Below, in pieces: positions 17,934-26,022 of a stretch of DNA of 64,000 nt. A model generated the notes under the pieces. The model ran no database searches, was not told the DNA's origin, and saw only the letters and a list, made by a program, of their open reading frames with translations. The DNA comes from Saccharopolyspora shandongensis. GTDB taxonomy: Bacteria; Actinomycetota; Actinomycetes; Mycobacteriales; Pseudonocardiaceae. The number at the start of each line of letters is the position of its first letter. Position 1 is the first letter of the stretch. The translations under genes and the position numbers were made by a program. Where the stretch lies: the NCBI RefSeq assembly GCF_900106995.1, contig NZ_FNOK01000015.1, positions 104,561-168,560 of the forward strand, read 5' to 3'.

Positions 17934-18713
17934 TCAGAGCCAGTCCGGGAGGTTCGGGGAGTCACCGTCCAGCAGCTCAGAGCCGGTCCGGCCCAGCAGC
18001 CAGCCGAGCATCGGCCCCGGCTCGCCGCGCACCCGGCTCGGCGGGGCGGTGGTGCCGCGCAGGTCCCAGGTCCGCCGGTGGTCGCCGAAGTCGACCTCGA
18101 CCGACAGCGCGGGCACGTCCGGCCGCCCGCCGTACTGCTGCACCACGTCCTCCAGCAGCTGCTCCGCGGCCGGCCGCGGGATGTCGTCGAAGTCCACGTC
18201 GTGATCGAGGTCGACCAGGTGCACCCAGACCTCCAGCAGGCGCAGCCGCAGCATGTGGTGCGCGGGCATCGGGTCGCCCACCGCGTCGGCGATCTCCGCG
18301 GTCCACGCCGCCTCCGGCAGCGCGCGGGCGGCGTGCGCGAAGCGGTCGCAGGACGCCGCCAGGTCCTCCAGCAGCAGCCGGTGGCTGCGCACCGCGCCTT
18401 CGGAGATGGCCTCGTCCCGGTCCTCGCCGCTGGCGTACATCGCGTGCTCGATCCCGGTCCGCGCCCAGATCAGCAGGTTGCCGAACCCGTCGGCGTTGCG
18501 CGCCAGGTGCGTGATCACGTGCGCCCTGCTCCACCCGGGCAGCAGGCTGGGCTGGCGCACGGCCAGCTCGTCGAGTCCGGCGACCGTGTCCAGCAGCCGG
18601 CTGCTCGCGTCGTCGATGGCGGTCAGCTGTGTCGTGATCTGGTGGGCGAGCTGTGCGGCGGCCGCCGGCTGCGCAGCGCTGCGGCCACCGGTCCCGAGGG
18701 CGATATCAGCCAT
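17934..18713 (-). CDS. Maleylpyruvate isomerase-family, mycothiol-dependent (DinB-like) protein
   Basis: 259 residues. The N-terminal MDMPI_N/DinB-like four-helix bundle has LLPGWSRAHVITHLARNADG, the metal-binding histidine segment, and LRLLEVWVHLVDLDHDVDF supplies the later metal ligands. The C-terminal part is the MDMPI_C-like domain. The family includes mycothiol-dependent maleylpyruvate isomerase and mycothiol transferases; the substrate here is unknown. ATG 18713; GAGG lies 9 nt upstream. Upstream and divergent from uvrA. Confidence 0.87.
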   Translation of the reverse strand: MADIALGTGGRSAAQPAAAAQLAHQITTQLTAIDDASSRLLDTVAGLDELAVRQPSLLPGWSRAHVITHLARNADGFGNLLIWARTGIEHAMYASGEDRDEAISEGAVRSHRLLLEDLAASCDRFAHAARALPEAAWTAEIADAVGDPMPAHHMLRLRLLEVWVHLVDLDHDVDFDDIPRPAAEQLLEDVVQQYGGRPDVPALSVEVDFGDHRRTWDLRGTTAPPSRVRGEPGPMLGWLLGRTGSELLDGDSPNLPDWL

Positions 18714-19019
18714 GAGGTCTACCTCTGCGTGCAGGAGGGAATTTCGCGACCGGTGAACATCGAGCTTAATTGCGCAGGCCACAGGCGCGACAGTGCCCAT
18801 TCCGGGGGAATTTGCGTATCGTCGGAAGAGTCGCGGTCGACCTCCTCGTGTCACTCGTTCGGGTACGGGATGGTCGTTGCGCGGGCTGCGCGCCGCACGC
18901 GATCCGGGACTGTCAGAGGCCCCGAATAGCATGTGCGGGCGACGTCGCGTACCTGCCGATGCAATGCCTGCAGCCGGCGCGCGTCCACGTCAACACCAGA
19001 ACTTTTCGAAGGGATCACC
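18714..19019. other. Intergenic gap upstream of uvrA
   Basis: The 306-bp divergent gap must hold promoters for uvrA and the MDMPI-like gene. I looked for an actinobacterial LexA box (GAAC-N4-GTTC) and saw none. AAGGGATC sits before the uvrA GTG as the ribosome site. Nothing else recognisable. Confidence 0.5.
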
Positions 19020-21881
19020 GTGGCTGACCGCCTTGTCGTTCGCGGCGCCCGTGAGCACAACCTGCGCGGGATCGACCTGGACCTGCCCCGAGACAGCCTG
19101 ATCGTGTTCACCGGGCTGTCCGGCTCCGGGAAGTCGAGCCTGGCCTTCGACACCATCTTCGCGGAGGGACAGCGCCGCTACGTCGAGTCGCTGTCCGCCT
19201 ACGCACGCCAGTTCCTCGGCCAGATGGACAAGCCCGATGTGGACTTCATCGAGGGCCTGTCCCCGGCGGTGTCGATCGACCAGAAGTCCACCAGCCGCAA
19301 CCCGCGGTCGACGGTGGGCACCATCACCGAGGTCTACGACTACCTGCGGCTGCTGTACGCGCGAGCGGGCAAGCCGCACTGCCCGACCTGCGGCGAAGCG
19401 ATCAGCAAGCAGACCCCGCAGCAGATCGTGGACCAGGTGCTGGAGATGCCCGACCGGGCCAAGTTCCAGGTGCTGGCCCCGGTGGTGCGCGGCCGCAAGG
19501 GCGAGTACGTCGACCTGTTCGAGCAGCTGCAGTCGCAGGGCTACGCGCGCGCCCGCATCGACGGCGTGGTGCACCAGCTGGACGACCCGCCGAAGCTGAA
19601 GAAGCAGGAGAAGCACGACATCGCGGTGGTCATCGACCGGCTCACCGTGAAGTCCGGCGCGAAGCAGCGGCTGACCGACTCGGTGGAGACCGCGCTGCGG
19701 CTGGCCGACGGGCTGGTGCTGATCGAGTTCATCGACCTCGACGAGGACGACCCGAACCGGGAGCGGAAGTTCTCCGAGAACCTCGCCTGCCCCAACGGTC
19801 ACCCGCTGGGCGTGGACGAGCTCGAACCGCGGTCGTTCTCCTTCAACTCGCCCTACGGCGCGTGCCCGGAGTGCGCCGGCCTGGGCATCCGCAAGGAGGT
19901 CGACCCGGAGCTGGTCGTGCCGGACGAGGAGCTGTCGCTGGCCGACGGCGCGATCGCGCCGTGGGCGGGCGGGCACACCGCGGAGTACTTCACCCGGCTG
20001 CTGACCTCGCTGTCGGAGGCCATCGGCTTCCGGATGGACGAGCCGTGGCGGCGGCTGTCGACCAAGGTCAAGAAGGCGGTGCTGCACGGCACCAACGACC
20101 AGGTGCACGTCCGGTACAAGAACCGCTACGGCCGGACCCGCTCCTACTACGCCAGCTACGAGGGCGTCATCCCGTTCCTGGAGCGGCGGCTGGAGCAGAC
20201 CGAGTCCGACTACGCCCGCGAGAAGTACGAGGGCTACATGCGGGACGTGCCGTGCCCGGCCTGCGACGGCACCCGGCTCAAGCCGGAGATCCTGGCCGTC
20301 ACGATGGAGAACGACGAGCGCGGCGAGCTGTCCATCGCCGAGGTCAGCGGGCTGAGCGTGCGCGAGTGCGCCGCGTTCCTGAACGGGCTGGTGCTGGGTC
20401 CGCGCGAGCAGATGATCGCCGGGCGGGTGCTCAAGGAGGTGCAGGCGCGGCTGGGCTTCCTGCTCGACGTCGGCCTGGACTACCTGTCGCTGGACCGCGC
20501 GGCCGGAACGCTCTCCGGCGGTGAGGCGCAGCGCATCCGGCTGGCGACCCAGATCGGCTCCGGCCTGGTCGGCGTGCTCTACGTGCTGGACGAGCCGTCG
20601 ATCGGGCTGCACCAGCGGGACAACCACCGGCTGCTGGAGACCCTCAGCCGGCTGCGGGACCTGGGCAACACGCTGATCGTCGTCGAGCACGACGAGGACA
20701 CCGTGCGCAGCGCGGACTGGGTGGTCGACATCGGGCCCGGCGCGGGCGAGCACGGCGGCCAGGTCGTCCACAGTGGACCGTACAAGAAGCTGCTGGAGAA
20801 CAAGCAGTCGCTCACCGGCGCGTACCTGGCGGGGCGCAAGCAGATCCCGGTGCCGGAGGTGCGGCGCCCGCGCGACCGCAAGCGGCAGCTGACCGTGGTC
20901 GGGGCGCGCGAGCACAACCTGCGCAAGATCGACGTGTCGTTCCCGCTGGGCTGCCTGGTGTCGGTCACCGGCGTCTCCGGCTCGGGCAAGTCGACGCTGG
21001 TCAACGACATCCTCGCGTCGGTGCTGGCGAACAAGCTCAACGGCGCCCGGCAGGTGCCCGGCAGGCACACCCGGATCAAGGGCCTGGAGCACGTCGACAA
21101 GCTGGTGCAGGTCGACCAGTCGCCGATCGGCCGCACGCCGCGGTCGAACCCGGCCACCTACACCGGCGTGTTCGACCACATCCGCAAGCTGTTCGCGGCG
21201 ACGACCGAGGCGAAGGTGCGCGGCTACCAGCCGGGCCGGTTCTCGTTCAACGTCAAGGGCGGCCGGTGCGAGTCGTGCGCGGGTGACGGCACGCTGAAGA
21301 TCGAGATGAACTTCCTGCCGGACGTGTACGTGCCGTGCGAGGTGTGCAAGGGCGCCCGGTACAACCGGGAGACCCTGGAGGTGCACTACAAGGGCAAGAC
21401 GATCGCCGAGGTCCTCGACATGCCGATCGAGGAGGCCGCGTCGTTCTTCGAGCCGATCAACGCCATCCACCGGCACCTGAAGACGCTGGTGGACGTGGGC
21501 CTGGGCTACGTGCGGCTGGGGCAGCCGGCACCGACGCTCTCCGGTGGTGAGGCGCAGCGCGTCAAGCTGGCCAGCGAGCTGCAGAAGCGGTCCACCGGCA
21601 AGACGGTCTACATCCTCGACGAGCCGACGACCGGCCTGCACTTCGAGGACATCCGCAAGCTGCTCGGCGTGATCAACGGCCTGGTGGACAAGGGCAACAC
21701 GGTGATCGTGATCGAGCACAACCTGGACGTCATCAAGACGGCGGACTGGGTGCTGGACATGGGCCCGGAGGGCGGCTCCGGCGGCGGCATCCTGGTGGCC
21801 GAGGGCACCCCGGAGGAGCTCGCGGAGGTCGACGACAGCCACACCGGCCGCTTCCTGGCCCCGGTGCTCTCCGAGAGCTGA
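19020..21881 (+). CDS. uvrA: Excinuclease ABC subunit A
   Basis: DNA-damage sensor ATPase of nucleotide excision repair; a dimer that loads UvrB on lesions. 953 residues with two ABC ATPase modules: Walker [12 protein letters not shown] (about residue 31) and [11 protein letters not shown], two signature motifs [12 protein letters not shown] and [12 protein letters not shown], and Walker [12 protein letters not shown] and [11 protein letters not shown]. Zinc modules are visible (HCPTCGE early; CESCAGDG followed by CEVCKG late). GTG start at 19020. A hairpin follows the stop. Confidence 0.98.
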   Translation: MADRLVVRGAREHNLRGIDLDLPRDSLIVFTGLSGSGKSSLAFDTIFAEGQRRYVESLSAYARQFLGQMDKPDVDFIEGLSPAVSIDQKSTSRNPRSTVGTITEVYDYLRLLYARAGKPHCPTCGEAISKQTPQQIVDQVLEMPDRAKFQVLAPVVRGRKGEYVDLFEQLQSQGYARARIDGVVHQLDDPPKLKKQEKHDIAVVIDRLTVKSGAKQRLTDSVETALRLADGLVLIEFIDLDEDDPNRERKFSENLACPNGHPLGVDELEPRSFSFNSPYGACPECAGLGIRKEVDPELVVPDEELSLADGAIAPWAGGHTAEYFTRLLTSLSEAIGFRMDEPWRRLSTKVKKAVLHGTNDQVHVRYKNRYGRTRSYYASYEGVIPFLERRLEQTESDYAREKYEGYMRDVPCPACDGTRLKPEILAVTMENDERGELSIAEVSGLSVRECAAFLNGLVLGPREQMIAGRVLKEVQARLGFLLDVGLDYLSLDRAAGTLSGGEAQRIRLATQIGSGLVGVLYVLDEPSIGLHQRDNHRLLETLSRLRDLGNTLIVVEHDEDTVRSADWVVDIGPGAGEHGGQVVHSGPYKKLLENKQSLTGAYLAGRKQIPVPEVRRPRDRKRQLTVVGAREHNLRKIDVSFPLGCLVSVTGVSGSGKSTLVNDILASVLANKLNGARQVPGRHTRIKGLEHVDKLVQVDQSPIGRTPRSNPATYTGVFDHIRKLFAATTEAKVRGYQPGRFSFNVKGGRCESCAGDGTLKIEMNFLPDVYVPCEVCKGARYNRETLEVHYKGKTIAEVLDMPIEEAASFFEPINAIHRHLKTLVDVGLGYVRLGQPAPTLSGGEAQRVKLASELQKRSTGKTVYILDEPTTGLHFEDIRKLLGVINGLVDKGNTVIVIEHNLDVIKTADWVLDMGPEGGSGGGILVAEGTPEELAEVDDSHTGRFLAPVLSES

Positions 21882-21892
21882 CCCACCGACGC

Positions 21893-21937
21893 GGCAGGCG
21901 CCTGCTGGCCGATGAATCGGACAGCAGGTGTTCTGCC
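21893..21937 (+). terminator. uvrA terminator hairpin
   Basis: GGCAGGCGCCTGCTG (21893-21907) pairs with CAGCAGGTGTTCTGCC (21922-21937) around a 14-nt loop with a small internal bulge. It lies 12 bp after the uvrA stop; no T-run. Confidence 0.6.
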
Positions 21938-22006
21938 AGGTCAGGCCCGGTGAAGTCGATCTCGATCAGGCGTAGCGCTGCACAAGATCATCACCGAGCC
22001 GGCCGG

Positions 22007-22597
22007 TCAGGCTCGGGTGTAGTGCACGCCGATCGCGCCATCGGGCAGGACGGTGGTTTGGGCCAGGGACCAGTTCGAAGCAGGAATTCCCGCCTCGAAC
22101 AAGCGCAGGCCGCCGCCCAGCAGTGCGGGGACCACCACGAAGCGCAGGTCGTCGATCAGGTCGGCACGCAGCAGCGCCTGGATGATGCTCGCGCTGTTGG
22201 CCACGAGGATGTCCTTGCCTGGTGCTTCCCGGAGTTTCTTGACCTCTGCTTCCAGGTCGCGGGCGACGCGGGAGTTCTCCCAGTCGGCCGTCTCCAACGT
22301 CCTGGAGAAGACGACCTTCTCCACGGTGTCCAGGAACTCGCCCAGGTCCCGGTTCCGCGGATCGGTCGCGGGGTCGCGGGTGATGCCCGGCCAGACGGAG
22401 TAGAACCCCTCGTAGTTCGTGCGACCCAGCAGCACCGTGCTCACGCCGCGCCAGATGCCCTCGAAGTGGGCGGCCGACGCTTCGTGCTTCACGTGCTCGT
22501 AGAGCCAGGCGTCGTGCGCGGGGCCCTCCACGCCGCTGGTGTAGCCGTCCATGGACATGGTGACCCACGCAACGACACGTCGACTCGTCTCTGGCAT
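22007..22597 (-). CDS. Dihydrofolate reductase/RibD C-terminal-like family protein
   Basis: 196-residue NADPH-binding reductase fold (RibD_C). It opens VVAWVTMSMDGYTSGVEG, has VSTVLLGRTNYEGFYSVWPG and KDILVANSASIIQALLRADLIDDLRF, and ends with LLGGGLRLFE, the full family pattern. It is not folA; this actinobacterial group has no known substrate. ATG 22597 has GAGAGG 7 nt upstream; an ATG two codons earlier is too close to that site. A palindrome upstream suggests repression by a TetR-type protein. Confidence 0.86.
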   Translation of the reverse strand: MPETSRRVVAWVTMSMDGYTSGVEGPAHDAWLYEHVKHEASAAHFEGIWRGVSTVLLGRTNYEGFYSVWPGITRDPATDPRNRDLGEFLDTVEKVVFSRTLETADWENSRVARDLEAEVKKLREAPGKDILVANSASIIQALLRADLIDDLRFVVVPALLGGGLRLFEAGIPASNWSLAQTTVLPDGAIGVHYTRA

Positions 22598-22631
22598 CGT
22601 CATTCCTCTCGATTTCGGCTTCATGTACTTA

Positions 22632-22647
22632 GACCTGCCGACAGGTC
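22632..22647. promoter_or_regulatory. Palindromic operator upstream of the RibD_C-like gene
   Basis: GACCTG at 22632-22637 and CAGGTC at 22642-22647 form a perfect inverted repeat with 4-nt spacer, about 35 bp before the minus-strand start at 22597. The ACCTG-N4-CAGGT shape is typical of TetR-family operators. The regulator is not adjacent. Confidence 0.5.
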
Positions 22648-22798
22648 GGAACTCATCGCTGCGGAGAAGGCCTGCGCTGGGTGGGATCCGCCGGCGCCCG
22701 GCTTGACCTTGCCGAAGGCTTGCTCATCGGCCAGAAGGCGTCCCTCGCGTTGGGTTCGCGTGTCGGGTTCGTTATCCCGGCTGATTAGGTTCGGCGGC

Positions 22799-23245
22799 AT
22801 GGCGCAGAACGAGTTCTCGGTTTCCAGCAGCGTTGTCGTGCAGGCCCCGCCGGAGGCGGTTTTCGCCGTGCTGGCAGATCCGCGCAAGCATTCGGTCATC
22901 GACGGTTCCGGCACGGTGCAGGGGGAGATGAGCGGCCCGGAGCGGCTGGTGCTCGGCTCCAAGTTCGGGATGCGGATGCGCAGGGGCGTCGGCTACCGGA
23001 TCACCAACACCGTGGTGGAGTACGAGGAGAACCGGCTGATCGCGTGGCGGCACATGCTGCCCGGCCGGTGGCGGTACGAACTGGAGCCGGTCGGCGACTC
23101 GGCGACGAAGGTGACCGAGACCTACGACTTCGCCGCGATGCTGCCGAAGCTGGTGGCGCGCACCGGCGTGCCGAAGCAGAACCAGCGGTCGATCGAGGCA
23201 ACCCTGCAGCGCCTCAAGGACCACGTGGAGGGCGAGCAGGCCTGA
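22799..23245 (+). CDS. SRPBCC-fold (polyketide cyclase/dehydrase-like) protein
   Basis: 148 residues of the START/SRPBCC ligand-binding fold: VVVQAPPEAVFAVLADPRKHSVIDGSG at the start, MLPGRWRYELEPVGDSATKVTETYDF in the middle, and a C-terminal helix. Binds or modifies a hydrophobic small molecule; reaction unknown. Start ATG 22799 has no clear Shine-Dalgarno. Monocistronic, closed by a hairpin. Confidence 0.82.
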   Translation: MAQNEFSVSSSVVVQAPPEAVFAVLADPRKHSVIDGSGTVQGEMSGPERLVLGSKFGMRMRRGVGYRITNTVVEYEENRLIAWRHMLPGRWRYELEPVGDSATKVTETYDFAAMLPKLVARTGVPKQNQRSIEATLQRLKDHVEGEQA

Positions 23246-23262
23246 AGCGGTCGACATCGGGC

Positions 23263-23290
23263 GCCTCCGCACCGTTCTCGGTGCGGAGGC
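23263..23290 (+). terminator. Hairpin terminator after the SRPBCC gene
   Basis: Perfect 11-bp stem, GCCTCCGCACC (23263-23273) with GGTGCGGAGGC (23280-23290), 6-nt loop, followed by a pyrimidine-rich TCCCGCCTTTT tract. Confidence 0.8.
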
Positions 23291-23315
23291 TCCCGCCTTT
23301 TCGCCGGCCAATGGC

Positions 23316-23369
23316 AAGTAGGTGCCGCATTGGCATCTACTTGACAAGTTGGAAAGTAGTTGCGAACCT
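23316..23369 (+). promoter_or_regulatory. Operator overlapping a promoter of the 23377 operon
   Basis: AAGTAGGTGCC (23316-23326) and GGCATCTACTT (23332-23342) form a 10/11 inverted repeat. Its right arm overlaps a perfect TTGACA at 23341-23346. A GAACCT box follows 17 bp later at 23364-23369, only 7 nt before the ATG, so the transcript is probably leaderless. The operon encodes a winged-helix regulator, so autoregulation is likely. Confidence 0.6.
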
Positions 23370-23376
23370 AGCTGCC

Positions 23377-23802
23377 ATGAACGAGGTGCAGATGGATGCC
23401 GCCGCGCAGCTGGCGCGGGCGGAACGGTTGGGGGCCGAGGCGCGTCGCGGCGGCCGCTGGTACGTGCGGTACATGCTGGTGTTCGGAGTCGGTTCCTTCG
23501 CCATGGCAGCGGTCTTCGCGTTCGTGGACGGCAAGACCGCGGCGTTCGTGACGATGCCGCTGTGGATCGCCTTCGTCGTCGCGATCTCCGTCTGGTCGGC
23601 CACCCGCAAGGTGGGGATGCGCGGATTCGGGGCGCTCCACGGCACGGTCATGCTGGGGTGGACGTTGGCCTGGATCACCACGGTCGTCGTCGGCAGCAAC
23701 TGGATGCCCGACGTCTGGCAGTGGTGGATCGGCGGCGGGGTCGTGATGGCCGCGTTCGCGTTCGCGGGTGCCGGTGTCGCGCACCGTCGGAGCCGAGGAT
23801 GA
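23377..23802 (+). CDS. Small membrane protein of a regulator/protease operon
   Basis: 141 residues with four hydrophobic helices after a charged N-terminus (MLVFGVGSFAMAAVFAFVDG; FVTMPLWIAFVVAISVWS; HGTVMLGWTLAWITTVVVG; WWIGGGVVMAAFAFAGAGVA). I do not recognise a named family, though such proteins accompany a small winged-helix regulator in actinobacteria. No Shine-Dalgarno is present, matching a leaderless message. Its stop overlaps the next ATG (ATGA), so it is coupled to the regulator. Confidence 0.75.
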   Translation: MNEVQMDAAAQLARAERLGAEARRGGRWYVRYMLVFGVGSFAMAAVFAFVDGKTAAFVTMPLWIAFVVAISVWSATRKVGMRGFGALHGTVMLGWTLAWITTVVVGSNWMPDVWQWWIGGGVVMAAFAFAGAGVAHRRSRG

Positions 23803-24131
23803 GCGGCGGTGCGCACCCCCGGCACCAGCTGGACGATCTCATCCACTCGCCGGTGCGGTTCTCCATCACCGCGACGCTCGCGGCGGTCGACCAGGCCGAG
23901 TTCAAGTACGTGCGCGACATCATCGAGGTCAGCGACTCGGTGCTCTCCAAGCAGGTGTCGACGCTGGAGGACGCGGGCTACGTGAAGGTGAAGAAGGGCT
24001 ACGTCGGCAAGCGCCCCCGCACCTGGCTCAGCCTCACGGCGAAGGGCCGCAGGGCGTACGAGGCGCACCTGGCGGCGCTCAAGGCGATCACCACGCAGCC
24101 GGTGGTGGAGCCGGCCGAGGACCGGAGCTGA
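23799..24131 (+). CDS. Winged-helix transcriptional regulator (MarR/HTH_27-like)
   Basis: 110-residue DNA-binding protein. Its core, LDDLIHSPVRFSITATLAAV, then YVRDIIEVSDSVLSKQVSTL (recognition helix) and GYVKVKKGYVGKRPRTWLSL (wing) and TAKGRRAYEAH, is the typical small actinobacterial MarR-like regulator linked to membrane proteins. It probably binds the inverted repeat at 23316-23342. Coupled to genes on both sides. Confidence 0.87.
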   Translation: MSGGAHPRHQLDDLIHSPVRFSITATLAAVDQAEFKYVRDIIEVSDSVLSKQVSTLEDAGYVKVKKGYVGKRPRTWLSLTAKGRRAYEAHLAALKAITTQPVVEPAEDRS

Positions 24132-24132
24132 C

Positions 24133-24879
24133 ATGGGCGCAGCGAACATCGCCGCGATCGCGGCGGAGCTCGTCATCATGATCGGCGGCCCGATCGCCGC
24201 GGCCGTCTGGATCCGCCGGCGGTTCGCCGTCCCGCGCCGCGTTTTCTGGATCGCCGCGGGATTCTTCCTCGTCAACCTCGTCGTCAACGTGCCGCTCGTG
24301 ACGATGGTGTGGCCGTCGCTGTTCGGCGCGGGCAGCTGGGCGCTGCTCGCGGCGGCCTCGATGACCTACGCGGTCTGCGAGGAGGTCGCCCGGTACCTGA
24401 GCTTCCGCGCGGGTCGGAGCATGCGGGAGAACAGGACGGCCGACGGTGCGCTCGCCTCCGGAGTCGGGCACGGCGGCGCGGAGTCCGTCCTGTTCGGACT
24501 GCAGTACGCCTGGGGAATGGCGGTCGTATGGCTGCTACCGCAGGCGTTGCCGCCTGGGGCGGTCGAGCGGTTGGCGGGCAGTCCGTGGTGGACGTTCCTG
24601 CTCACCGGGGTCGAACGGCCCATCGCCATTGCCTGCCACGTCGGCTTCGCCACCCTCATCGTGCTCGCCTACCGCAGGTCCGCGCTGTTCCTGCCGGTAG
24701 CGATAGCCGCCCACTTCGTGGTCGATTTCGCCACCTTCGGCCTGCAGAACGTCGCCGGCGGCTTCTGGCACGACCTGCTCTTCCTGGCGTTCGCGATCAC
24801 AGCCGTGCTCGTGTTCCGCCAGGTGCGCCGCAGCTGCCCGCGCGTCGAGGCCCCTGAGGTGCCGCAACCTGCTCGCTGA
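24133..24879 (+). CDS. YhfC-family intramembrane metalloprotease
   Basis: 248 residues, about seven helices, resembling YhfC (DUF2324; CPBP-like). The putative catalytic pair is EE in YAVCEEVARYLSFR, with GHGGAESVLFGLQY and AAHFVVDFATFGL supplying the His and Asp/His ligands. These proteases act in the membrane on unknown peptides or regulators. ATG 24133 starts 1 nt after the regulator stop. Its place after the membrane protein and regulator suggests a self-contained signal-processing operon. Confidence 0.8.
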   Translation: MGAANIAAIAAELVIMIGGPIAAAVWIRRRFAVPRRVFWIAAGFFLVNLVVNVPLVTMVWPSLFGAGSWALLAAASMTYAVCEEVARYLSFRAGRSMRENRTADGALASGVGHGGAESVLFGLQYAWGMAVVWLLPQALPPGAVERLAGSPWWTFLLTGVERPIAIACHVGFATLIVLAYRRSALFLPVAIAAHFVVDFATFGLQNVAGGFWHDLLFLAFAITAVLVFRQVRRSCPRVEAPEVPQPAR

Positions 24880-24958
24880 GCGCCTGCTGCGATGCGGGGA
24901 TCCTCCCGGAAGAGGACGACGACGACTAGCGCTGCCCCGAGCAGCGAGAACCCCAGGT

Positions 24959-24998
24959 CAGCACCGCGTATTCGAAGCAGATCGAATACGCGGTGCTG
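24959..24998 (+). terminator. Strong hairpin terminator of the protease operon
   Basis: A perfect 16-bp stem (CAGCACCGCGTATTCG at 24959-24974 with its complement at 24983-24998) and an 8-nt loop. It is about 80 bp past the protease stop. The rest of 24880-25127 holds no gene I can support. Confidence 0.75.
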
Positions 24999-25127
24999 CT
25001 GCCGCCCATCGCAGGCCGTCCACGGGGTAGCGACCTGGTTGTCAGTCGCGGTCACGGGTTCGGCAGGGTTGACCTCTCACCGGAGTTCCAGCTGGGCACT
25101 CCGCACTGGGCGGGTGGTCATGATCAG

Positions 25128-25156
25128 TCCACAATGGACTATTGTATTATTGTGGA
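25128..25156 (-). terminator. AT-rich hairpin terminator of the SdrD_B-like gene
   Basis: TCCACAAT (25128-25135) pairs with ATTGTGGA (25149-25156) in a strikingly AT-rich patch just past the minus-strand stop at 25160. The base composition is far from its surroundings. Confidence 0.6.
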
Positions 25157-25159
25157 ATA

Positions 25160-25534
25160 TTATTGAATGCCGAAGTTCTGAATCACGTCGACACCGCCCT
25201 CGCCGAGCGAGCCCCCGACGGCCCACGGCGTGGTGTGGACGTGTCCGGCGCCGTCGAACTGGACCGAGTACTTGCCCTTCTGGGTGAGATCGGCGAAGCG
25301 GTAGTACCCGTTCTCGTCGGTGACGACCGAGAGCGTCGAACCATCGCTGGTCAAGCCTAGCGAGACCTTGAAACCGGCCGCGCCGGGCTCGTCGGGCTGC
25401 TGCTGGCCATCTCCGTTCAGGTCGAAGAACCCGACCCCGGACACCGAGCTGGTTCGTTCTTCGGCATAAGCCGGCAATCCGATGGCAGTGACCAGCAATG
25501 GGGCCGCGACCAACGCGGCCAGGACTCGTCGCAC
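25160..25534 (-). CDS. Secreted SdrD B-like (Cna-B fold) protein
   Basis: 124 residues. A Sec signal peptide (VRRVLAALVAAPLLVTAIGLPAYA, cleaved about residue 24) precedes one SdrD_B-type beta-domain: GVGFFDLNGDGQQQPDEPGA with a calcium-like DLNGDG loop, then DENGYYRFADL. GTG 25534 is chosen since GAGGAGG lies 5 nt upstream. No sortase motif or membrane anchor, so probably released. These domains are usually structural modules; a single one on its own is unusual. Confidence 0.82.
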   Translation of the reverse strand: MRRVLAALVAAPLLVTAIGLPAYAEERTSSVSGVGFFDLNGDGQQQPDEPGAAGFKVSLGLTSDGSTLSVVTDENGYYRFADLTQKGKYSVQFDGAGHVHTTPWAVGGSLGEGGVDVIQNFGIQ

Positions 25535-25824
25535 AGCATCCTCCTCGGCAGTAGACGGCGAACGGGCCGTCATGGACATGTCCCATCCGAAGACCGCCAC
25601 GATGCGGCCGGTCCTCACCCGTGCGACGCGCATGGCGGCCCGAGGTTGCCTGGATCGGTGAAGAATCTCCGGGGCGTGCTCTCGGCGACCGTGTCGGGCA
25701 GGTGCTGGTGGGCTGGATGAGGTGATTTCGCGTGACCCACTTTCGTGCTGTTGGGCGGGCGTTGTGGGCTTTCTTCCGAAATGGTGATCCACGGACCGCA
25801 AACACCGATCGCATGGAGGTATCG

Positions 25825-25968
25825 ATGCGTCGCAAGCTCACTTGGCTCGCCGCTGTCGCCGGGGTGGCGACCCTGGTCCTGCTCGGAGAAGCCGGGATCG
25901 CCAGCGCGGCCGGCGATCCCATCACCGGCCTCCTGGGCGGGCTGGGGCTCCCGCTGCTGGGTGGTTAG
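25825..25968 (+). CDS. Tiny secreted peptide, 47 residues
   Basis: A complete short gene: ATG 25825 with GGAGG 5-6 nt upstream. It encodes a Sec signal (MRRKLTWLAAVAGVATLVLL, cleaved near IASAAG) and a mature tail of only about 19 residues, Gly/Leu-rich (GDPITGLLGGLGLPLLGG). The tail resembles neither chaplins nor lantibiotics. Divergent from the SdrD_B-like gene (290-bp gap) and closed by a very strong hairpin, which supports a real gene. Function unknown; a surface-active or signalling peptide is possible. Confidence 0.7.
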   Translation: MRRKLTWLAAVAGVATLVLLGEAGIASAAGDPITGLLGGLGLPLLGG

Positions 25969-25981
25969 TCGTTCCGTTGCG

Positions 25982-26021
25982 GCGAGTGCCGGGCATCCCC
26001 GCCGGGGTGCCCGGCACTCGC
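25982..26021. terminator. Very strong bidirectional hairpin
   Basis: A 14-bp perfect stem (GCGAGTGCCGGGCA at 25982-25995, complement at 26008-26021) enclosing a further CCCC/GGGG pairing, between convergent genes ending at 25968 and 26023. Confidence 0.85.
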
Positions 26022-26022
26022 A

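Noticed and set aside
18714..19019. LexA (SOS) box upstream of uvrA
   Set aside because: No GAAC-N4-GTTC type dyad found in the gap.
24669..25055. 128-codon minus-strand frame over the gap after the protease gene
   Set aside because: It spans a perfect terminator hairpin and has no family features.
25572..25585. GGACATGTCC palindrome between the two secreted-protein genes
   Set aside because: Ten bases is too short to separate from chance; no partner regulator.
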